Below, piece after piece: positions 1 through 5,296 of a DNA stretch of 7,066 nt (its first letter is position 1; every line of letters begins with the position of its first letter). The notes under the pieces were generated by a model. That model was not told the origin of the DNA and ran no database searches. It saw nothing but the letters and a program-made list of their open reading frames with translations. This DNA comes from an uncultured Lachnospiraceae bacterium. Lineage in GTDB: Bacteria; Bacillota_A; Clostridia; Lachnospirales; Lachnospiraceae. The stretch covers positions 1-7,066 of the forward strand of contig CAMYVI010000133.1 in assembly GCA_947302185.1 (NCBI GenBank), written 5' to 3'. A program made the position numbers and the translations under genes.

Positions 1-2
1 GG

Positions 3-3000
3 GTAGATTCGGAAGGGAAACTTCATATTAAGTTCGGGGACGATCCGGAAGATATCATTACCAGATCATCCAATGCATATATTATCATTGACATCGGGGT
101 ATTGTTTGACGGAGAGGAGAATTCCTTTACTTTCAGGGACGGTGTGACCGGAAACGCAGAATATGACAATTCTTCGGACGTGAGTGTATCCAAGAAGGGA
201 ACATATAATCAGACGACGGGACAGATGGACTATATCATCACCGTTAAGTCGACAGGTAACAATGAAAATGTGAAAGTAACAGATACGCTCGGAAGTACAG
301 AGCTTCTGACTATTGACCCGGACAGTATTGTAATCAGTTCATCCACAGGCGAAGAGGTAGAGCTTGTTTCCGGAACAGATTCAGAAACCGGAGAGGTATA
401 TGAGAGTACTTCAGAAGGGGGATTTGTACGTACCATCAAGAGCATGGCACACAACGAGACCGTTACCATCACATATTCGGCGAATGTGGACTATTCGGAA
501 CTCGGTCCCGGTGGTGTGATAACAGGTGATGACGGAACAAACACCGTACAGGTCACGCCGGATGATGTGCCGCCGAAAGAATCTACGGATATCGTACATA
601 AGATACAGTTCTCTGACATTAACAAGGTCAATTCATCTGAAGAGGATAACGGTGACGGTACCGTGACGCTGAACTGGAGAATTATTGCAAATTCAGATCG
701 GCTCGGATCTCTCGTCGGCAGCAATATCATTGATACAATCGACTATGCCAGTAAGGATGTGATGAAATACGTCTCTTCGGACGGAAAAGTCACATTGAAT
801 GTAATTGGGACGGATGTTGAAGGAAATGAGTACAGTCGTAACGTACAGGCCGCTTTGTATGATTCAGACGGACAGCAGTACTGGATCTGGAATGTCGAGA
901 ATATCGGTGAACCGGAGGATACTCCTCTGAGTTATGAGATCAACTATTCTACAGTAGCTGCTAAGCAGACAGGAAACGTAACCGTTCAGAATAATGTCAG
1001 TAACGAGGATGGCGGCAGCAGCAGCGGAACGGCGGTAGTTCCGGGAACAGGCGAGCAGGATATAGTCGCAAGCAAAAAGGCGATAAAAGTGACGGAAGAC
1101 TACATAGACTGGACGATTGTTATAAATGTTCCGGATGAAGGTTTCCCGAACGGACTGACAGTAGTAGATGATCTGCCGCACTCACAGGGCGGAATATTAC
1201 CTGTCAGCGGATTAAGGGATACTTTAGACGGTGAGCCTTCCGTTGAGGGACTGATCAATGATGAGTCCTGGAGTTATACAACAACAAATGCCCCTTTGCC
1301 TTACTATAATGATGCAAACTATAACAGAAAATTCCGGCAGGTCGTAACGATAGATTTTTATAGGGATCTGCAAAAGACGATGCCCGGACTGGATGATGAG
1401 GCTCGAACAATTACTATCAAACTCAGAACGAAGAACGACCCGGAATGGATGGCGTATTCGAATCGTGAAAACAGCAGCGGCGATCCCGCCAACTTGCATT
1501 GGAATACAGCAAGAATTAACGGTTTCGAAATTAAGGATTACGGCATACCTTTGAACAGAAGTATTAAAAAGAAGGTTGCCGACGGACCGGTGGATTCCGA
1601 CAACGACGGATTGGCAGAATATACATATGCCATTACACTGGCCAATGTAACGGAAGTTCCGGTTGTAATCGAAGATATCTTTGACACAGATATTTTCCGT
1701 TTCGCCGGTACGGCTAACCCATACAGCAATTGGCAGTATATAGCTGCGGCTGAGCAGGAATACCAGCTTAACAGAGGCGTTGAGGGATATGCAGCAACGT
1801 ATGAGCTGTCTGATGAGGGAAGCCTTATCATAACGGCCGACAATCTTCCGAAGAAGGTTGACGGGTCCTTCTACGAATACTATCAGATTTACTATGTACT
1901 GGAGTATAAAGATGCAAGTGTTGAAAATCTTCTGGAAAAGCAGGCCCTGGCAAACGGCGGTACTTATAAAATCGGAAATACCGCAGTGTGGGAAGATATT
2001 CCCGGACATTGTGATGTAGAGTACACGGTTCCCGTACTGAATAAGGTCGGTGCATTTTTGAATGCATCGAACGAGAGGCAATTCACTTTCTTTATCGATG
2101 TCAACCCGGGAAGCCATACCCTGAATAATAATGTACCGATGGAATTGACGGACACACATACAGATAATCTGTCGGTAGACTATACATCAATTGTGGTCTA
2201 TAAGATTCCCGAGGGAACGACGATAGCATCGGGCGATGCGTTGATAAATCAGGTATTTCAGAATTCCTGGATCATTCCCAGAGGAGAGGTGACGTGGAAC
2301 TTTATCGACCGAAACGGCGTTTTCACTATTCCGGACAGTACGCATTATGTGATACGGTATGATGCGCTGGTATTAGGCGAGGGCAAGCAGGATTTTGCAA
2401 ATGAAGCCGAGATGAAAGGTTTCTTCTCGACCAAAGACGATGGGCGAACTTATGAGAGCGGTGTCACCGCAGGAGCGACAATCTGCCAGATTAAGCTCCT
2501 GAAGCATATGGACGGCATGACCAGTCACGGTCTTCAGGGAGCAGTGTTCCAACTTTTCAGAGGGACCGGAACGTATGATGATCAGACGGGTGAAGAAATC
2601 AAGGAACCAATGAAATGGGGCAAGGACTGGCAGAACGGGAACGGCAGCGGAAATATCGGTGAGAATATCACTTTTACAACGGATGACAACGGATACTGCC
2701 TCATAGCTCTTAACCAGACGGTTCATGGGGCTGAATTGGAACTCGGAGTCCATTATTTTCTGAAGGAAATCGATTCTCCTGCAGGATATAAGATTGACAG
2801 CTCGGTCGAGTTCTGGGAGTTTACACTGACGGATGATCCGAGCGAGGTCAATTACGGTGACAGTGACCGTTTGGATGAGAACGGAAAAAGACAGTGGATC
2901 TACTTCTACTACAGCGACGTAATGAAGATGGCAAATACCCCGACGGAAGAACCGATTGAAATCGATGTCGATAAAATCTGGTTCGATGAGAACGGCAATG

Positions 3001-4778
3001 AGATCTCAGAGGACGATCTGGATTCAAGTTTTGTTGCAAAGGTGCAGCTGCTGCGGAAAACAGACGACGGTGATTATGTTCCCGTGAAAGTTGAGTACGG
3101 TCAGGAGACCGGCGAAGGAAGCAGCGTTGATACGGACGATCAGCCGACAATAACGGAACTTACTGAAGGCGATCTGAGCGGTCAGGTTGAACTGAATCAG
3201 GATAACAGCTGGGAGTACAGCTGGACTAATCTTCCGAGAACGGTGAACGCGGATGGCGGCACAACAGTGCACTATGCTTATAAAATCGAGGAGGTGGCAG
3301 TCAGCGGATACATTATTTCTGTATCTGATGAGGAGACAGAAACGACAAAGAAATATACTATTAAGAATTACAAAATACCTGAAGATGAGACAACGGACAT
3401 TACAGTCGAAAAAGATTGGAAAGATTACAGCGGATTCGATATTGACGGCACGTCTGAGAACCTGCCGGAGAGTGTAATGTTCTATGTATACCAGGTCGTG
3501 AGTACGACTCCGTTCGATACGAATCCCACTTCCGGAGGCAGCAAATATTACATTGCCGGGGACAGCAGGCTTGTCTACCCTTCAGTGACCGAGAACGACG
3601 GGGAAATTGATGTCGGAGGCGGTAAGTATGCGCTTTATCAGATCAAAAGTACGGACAACTGGACGACTACATTTGATGACCTTCCAAAGGTAAAAACAGT
3701 CGACGGTAAGACGTATTATTATGCATATTATGCGAAGGAGCTTCCTGTGGATGGATATACAACTACCTATATACAGGACGGGGAGACGCGGACAATCGTG
3801 AATCGTGAGAAGAGACCGGAAGGTGATTATATCGATATAGGTCTCAGCAAGAAGTGGCTTACCGGAAGCGATAATACGCCGCCTTCGGGAGCATCTGCCA
3901 CGTTCACGCTGCATCAGCTGAAGAGTGATGAAGCAACAAACGACAGTACATTCACGGAAACTGCTTTGACACAGACTATTAAGCTGCCTGCGAAAGGAAG
4001 CTGGTCGACGACTATTAAGAACCTGATACGACAGGATGAGGACGGATACCGGTACAGATACTACATAACGGAGGATTCCTGTTTCCCGGCTGACTATACA
4101 TTTTCCTACACAGACGACCTCGGAAAGGACGAAGAGCATGCCGTTGCCGAAGACGGAATGACGGTCGAAGTGACCAACAGAGATGAACTGACCGATGCGA
4201 GCGTAACGAAGGTATGGAAAGACCGAAATGGAAGCAGCACTCAGTGGGATTCGAATGTAACGTCGATCACATTGAACCTGACCCGAATGAAAGGGAATAA
4301 TCAGGATATGACATTCGGTACTTCCGGCACTGTGAAAGTCGTTGCAACGAGCAGTGAGGTCACGAGTATTACACCATTGCCTGAAGGTGTTACGGGTACC
4401 GTGACGCCGAAGACGGCGGGTACGCTATCTGACGGGTATGTGGTAACTCTGAAAGGGCTTCAAAAATACTATTATGTCGGAGATGATGTGCACGAGTACA
4501 CCTATCGCTTCTCTGAGGAGACAGTGGATTCCTATCACGAGCCGGTCTACATGGCACAATCCGGCGTGAGTGTGGACGGAGGTGTCGCTTCGGGCGGAAG
4601 TATAATCAATACACCTGAGGATGCTTTCAGCCTTCCGGAGACGGGTGGTATAGGGACCCGTGTTTTCACGCTTCCCGGTATAATTCTGATTATGACAGCA
4701 GTTCTGTTCTATCTTCTTTACAGATGGAGTATTTGGCATTACACTTTTAGTGTAATTAAAAAAATCAACCGTAATTAA
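3..4778 (+). CDS. LPxTG-anchored multidomain surface protein (SpaA/Cna-B adhesin), 5' end missing
   Basis: The frame is open from base 3, so the true start, signal peptide and N-terminal adhesive region lie upstream. The TTG at 102 is only an internal codon. 1591 residues are visible; codon n begins at base 3n. Approximate order: end of an N-terminal domain (1-55); beta-sandwich stalk domains at 59-185, 200-349, 353-512, 515-678 and 679-824, with DUF11/collagen-binding-like phrases such as VKVTDTL and DYIDWTIVINV; a SpaA domain at 825-980; four Cna-B domains (986-1122, 1132-1267, 1277-1392, 1397-1536); LPETGG at 1544-1549; a hydrophobic segment; and a basic tail. In such families Lys-Asn isopeptide bonds stiffen the stalk, and sortase links the threonine to peptidoglycan. 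The role is inferred to be adhesion or matrix/host/plant-fibre binding; the ligand is unknown. It could instead be a pilin tip protein, but no sortase gene is visible. Surface-protein class is near certain; ligand and exact stalk boundaries are not. Confidence 0.95.
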   Translation, partial: VDSEGKLHIKFGDDPEDIITRSSNAYIIIDIGVLFDGEENSFTFRDGVTGNAEYDNSSDVSVSKKGTYNQTTGQMDYIITVKSTGNNENVKVTDTLGSTELLTIDPDSIVISSSTGEEVELVSGTDSETGEVYESTSEGGFVRTIKSMAHNETVTITYSANVDYSELGPGGVITGDDGTNTVQVTPDDVPPKESTDIVHKIQFSDINKVNSSEEDNGDGTVTLNWRIIANSDRLGSLVGSNIIDTIDYASKDVMKYVSSDGKVTLNVIGTDVEGNEYSRNVQAALYDSDGQQYWIWNVENIGEPEDTPLSYEINYSTVAAKQTGNVTVQNNVSNEDGGSSSGTAVVPGTGEQDIVASKKAIKVTEDYIDWTIVINVPDEGFPNGLTVVDDLPHSQGGILPVSGLRDTLDGEPSVEGLINDESWSYTTTNAPLPYYNDANYNRKFRQVVTIDFYRDLQKTMPGLDDEARTITIKLRTKNDPEWMAYSNRENSSGDPANLHWNTARINGFEIKDYGIPLNRSIKKKVADGPVDSDNDGLAEYTYAITLANVTEVPVVIEDIFDTDIFRFAGTANPYSNWQYIAAAEQEYQLNRGVEGYAATYELSDEGSLIITADNLPKKVDGSFYEYYQIYYVLEYKDASVENLLEKQALANGGTYKIGNTAVWEDIPGHCDVEYTVPVLNKVGAFLNASNERQFTFFIDVNPGSHTLNNNVPMELTDTHTDNLSVDYTSIVVYKIPEGTTIASGDALINQVFQNSWIIPRGEVTWNFIDRNGVFTIPDSTHYVIRYDALVLGEGKQDFANEAEMKGFFSTKDDGRTYESGVTAGATICQIKLLKHMDGMTSHGLQGAVFQLFRGTGTYDDQTGEEIKEPMKWGKDWQNGNGSGNIGENITFTTDDNGYCLIALNQTVHGAELELGVHYFLKEIDSPAGYKIDSSVEFWEFTLTDDPSEVNYGDSDRLDENGKRQWIYFYYSDVMKMANTPTEEPIEIDVDKIWFDENGNEISEDDLDSSFVAKVQLLRKTDDGDYVPVKVEYGQETGEGSSVDTDDQPTITELTEGDLSGQVELNQDNSWEYSWTNLPRTVNADGGTTVHYAYKIEEVAVSGYIISVSDEETETTKKYTIKNYKIPEDETTDITVEKDWKDYSGFDIDGTSENLPESVMFYVYQVVSTTPFDTNPTSGGSKYYIAGDSRLVYPSVTENDGEIDVGGGKYALYQIKSTDNWTTTFDDLPKVKTVDGKTYYYAYYAKELPVDGYTTTYIQDGETRTIVNREKRPEGDYIDIGLSKKWLTGSDNTPPSGASATFTLHQLKSDEATNDSTFTETALTQTIKLPAKGSWSTTIKNLIRQDEDGYRYRYYITEDSCFPADYTFSYTDDLGKDEEHAVAEDGMTVEVTNRDELTDASVTKVWKDRNGSSTQWDSNVTSITLNLTRMKGNNQDMTFGTSGTVKVVATSSEVTSITPLPEGVTGTVTPKTAGTLSDGYVVTLKGLQKYYYVGDDVHEYTYRFSEETVDSYHEPVYMAQSGVSVDGGVASGGSIINTPEDAFSLPETGGIGTRVFTLPGIILIMTAVLFYLLYRWSIWHYTFSVIKKINRN
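2475..2940 (+). other. SpaA-type prealbumin-like domain with isopeptide triad
   Basis: Residues 825-980 of the surface protein. The segment opens with IKLLKHMDG, continues with GLQGAVFQLF (the 'G-x-x-GA-x-F-x-L' signature of SpaA domains) and contains YFLKEIDSPAGY. The candidate intramolecular isopeptide residues are Lys834, catalytic Glu922 and Asn978 (in MANTP). It has a long insertion (about residues 852-885) between the first strand pair and the rest. The assignment is by motif recognition; bond formation is inferred. Confidence 0.85.
2958..4610 (+). repeat. Four tandem, diverged Cna-B domains, all with K/E/N isopeptide residues
   Basis: Each unit begins with a V/L-x-K-x-W strand and ends with an Asn-containing strand. 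Candidate triads are Lys991/Glu1097/Asn1122, Lys1137/Glu1246/Asn1267, Lys1283/Glu1357/Asn1392 and Lys1403/Glu1505/Asn1536. A 'Y-x-x-x-E' strand (YKIEE, YYAKE, YYITE, YRFSE) supplies the catalytic Glu in each. The units share protein motifs but no obvious long DNA identity, so they look like old duplications rather than a recombining tandem array. Several carry acidic insertions, notably residues 1035-1065 in unit 1. Confidence 0.85.
4733..4762 (+). promoter_or_regulatory. Weak candidate sigma-A-like promoter for the downstream two-gene unit
   Basis: TTGGCA (4733-4738) matches the -35 consensus at 5 of 6 positions. With an 18-base spacer, TAAAAA (4757-4762) matches the -10 consensus at 4 of 6. 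The 8-bp inverted repeat fills the spacer, where a repressor or MerR-like regulator would act. Transcription would start about 25 bases before the ATG at 4795. The -10 is poor and the region is AT-rich, so chance is a real possibility. Confidence 0.22.
4738..4756. repeat. Perfect inverted repeat ATTACACT-TTT-AGTGTAAT at the end of the surface-protein gene
   Basis: Two 8-base arms (4738-4745 and 4749-4756) are exact reverse complements with a 3-base spacer. The downstream side is A-rich (TAAAAAAA) on the + strand and there is no T run after the hairpin on either strand, so it is not a standard intrinsic terminator. It could be an operator for the genes that follow, or a scar of rearrangement. 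It is coding in the present frame (HYTFSV). Confidence 0.5.
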
Positions 4779-4794
4779 AGGTAGATGAGAATAT

Positions 4795-5238
4795 ATGCAG
4801 ATCAGAATTAATGTCAGAAGTGCATCGCGAAGAAACTCGGCAATCACACAGCGATTATGTGAATATCCGGACAGATCAATGACGGTTGAGGAGTTCCTTG
4901 CGGAAACAGTGCGGCAAAATGTGAGAGAATACAATGAACGAAAAGGCGCAACGGACTTGTTGCGTCTTTTTTTACGTAATCAGAGTGATGATCCGCTTGA
5001 GGAGAAATTGGTTGATTCGGCAGCAACCGGAAAGGTTTCCTACGGGGAACTCATGAGCGACCAAATGGCTGATGCCGACAAAGCCGTAAGAAACGCTTTA
5101 CAGTGTTTCGATGACGGCATAGTGGTTCTGTTCGCGGACGGAAAACGATATGCAGACAGGCATGAACGAATCCCTCTGCGGGATCAGAGCGAAGTGACCT
5201 TTGTGAGACTTGTTTTTCTTGCCGGACGTATGTGGTGA
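4795..5238 (+). CDS. Small conserved partner of DUF4132 protein, candidate beta-grasp (ubiquitin-like) fold
   Basis: 147 residues, cytoplasmic, no signal peptide or membrane segment. The start ATG is 16 bases after the surface-protein stop. The RBS is weak (AAAGG at 4777-4781, 13 bases away, plus GATGAG at 4784-4789). The product begins MQIRINVR, followed by a second strand (about 15-24), a helix TVEEFLAETVRQNVREYNER (30-49), a charged insertion (51-95) with GKVSYGE, then ALQCFDDGIVVLF-DGK and a final strand EVTFVRLVFLAGRMW at the very C-terminus. From memory, proteins with this ending and a 'FxDG' motif sit directly upstream of DUF4132 genes in Clostridia, supporting the whole ORF as real. 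The ubiquitin/ThiS/MoaD-like fold is my inference from strand-helix order and the terminal strand-Ala-Gly. Function unknown; it is probably co-expressed and perhaps physically associated with the next product. An intrinsic-terminator-like hairpin lies within codons 49-60. Confidence 0.85.
   Translation: MQIRINVRSASRRNSAITQRLCEYPDRSMTVEEFLAETVRQNVREYNERKGATDLLRLFLRNQSDDPLEEKLVDSAATGKVSYGELMSDQMADADKAVRNALQCFDDGIVVLFADGKRYADRHERIPLRDQSEVTFVRLVFLAGRMW
4941..4973 (+). terminator. Intragenic Rho-independent terminator-like hairpin
   Basis: AAAAGGCGCAAC (4941-4952) pairs with GTTGCGTCTTTT (4959-4970) across the loop GGACTT (4953-4958). That gives 12 consecutive pairs with a single G-T wobble. The T run continues to seven residues (4967-4973). 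This has every textbook feature of an intrinsic terminator, with an A-tract on the 5' side, yet it lies fully inside the 147-codon gene. It is 162 bases beyond the surface-protein stop, so it could end read-through from that gene or attenuate the downstream unit when translation is poor. On the opposite strand the stem is followed by only TTTT, so any reverse activity should be weaker. Confidence 0.7.
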
Positions 5239-5296
5239 GCGGAGTGAGAATCAAAAGGAACATTATGAGAAGGCATATATTGTGAAGGAGGCTGGA
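5239..5296 (+). other. Intergenic leader with possible six-codon minigene
   Basis: The 58-base gap between the small gene and the large one has no terminator hairpin, consistent with one operon. An AAAAGG (5253-5258) lies 6 bases before an ATG (5265) that opens a six-codon frame, MRRHIL, stopping at TGA 5283-5285. That stop shares its last base with the Shine-Dalgarno of the next gene. This could be a leader peptide that couples translation, but a frame this short arises easily by chance. Confidence 0.25.
5285..5291 (+). promoter_or_regulatory. Strong Shine-Dalgarno AAGGAGG fixing the start at 5297
   Basis: AAGGAGG is fully complementary to the 16S rRNA 3' end and is spaced 5 bases from ATG 5297. 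It decides the start of the large downstream gene and contrasts with the weak site in front of the small gene, which suggests more efficient initiation on the large gene. Confidence 0.85.

Larger units (their letters stand above)
4632..4778 (+). other. Cell-wall sorting signal (LPETGG, membrane segment, atypical tail)
   Basis: LPETGG is at residues 1544-1549, followed by a hydrophobic stretch of about 18 residues (VFTLPGIILIMTAVLFYLLY, 1554-1573) and then R-W and 17 more residues ending in VIKKINRN. Sortase A-type substrates normally end within a few Arg/Lys-rich residues after the membrane segment. Here the tail runs on through aromatic and hydrophobic residues (SIWHYTFSVI) before the basic KKINRN. 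The motif itself is intact, so sorting is expected. Confidence 0.92.

Noticed and set aside
102..104. TTG at 102 as the true start of the surface protein
   Set aside because: The frame continues upstream to base 3 with typical adhesin sequence (KLHIKFGDD, SSNAYIIIDIG), and no signal peptide follows the TTG.
1224..2159. 311-codon open frame on the - strand opposite the surface-protein gene
   Set aside because: It is antisense to a clearly coding frame, has no Shine-Dalgarno I could support, and its product is rich in Cys, Ile and Arg with no recognisable domain. It is a codon-bias shadow.
3582..4139. 185-codon - strand open frame over the Cna-B region
   Set aside because: Same reasons: no family motif, low-complexity Cys/Arg/Ile composition, opposite to conserved Cna-B coding sequence.
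4738..4773. Terminator at the end of the surface-protein gene
   Set aside because: The palindrome is AT-rich and followed by A residues, not T, on the + strand; on the - strand the T run lies before the hairpin rather than after it.
4785..4811. Eight-codon frame ATG 4785 to TAA (MRIYADQN) preceding the small gene
   Set aside because: The nearest AAAGG is only 3 bases from this ATG, and the frame has no feature beyond what chance gives.
4425..4934. 169-codon - strand open frame spanning the junction between the surface gene and the small gene
   Set aside because: It crosses two real + strand genes, has no recognisable protein features, and lacks its own regulatory context.
4941..4973. Interpretation that the small ORF is spurious because a terminator lies inside it
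   Set aside because: The C-terminal half beyond the hairpin carries the most family-like sequence (FDDG, EVTFVRLVFLAGRMW) and the frame stays open throughout, so the gene is taken as real and the hairpin as intragenic.
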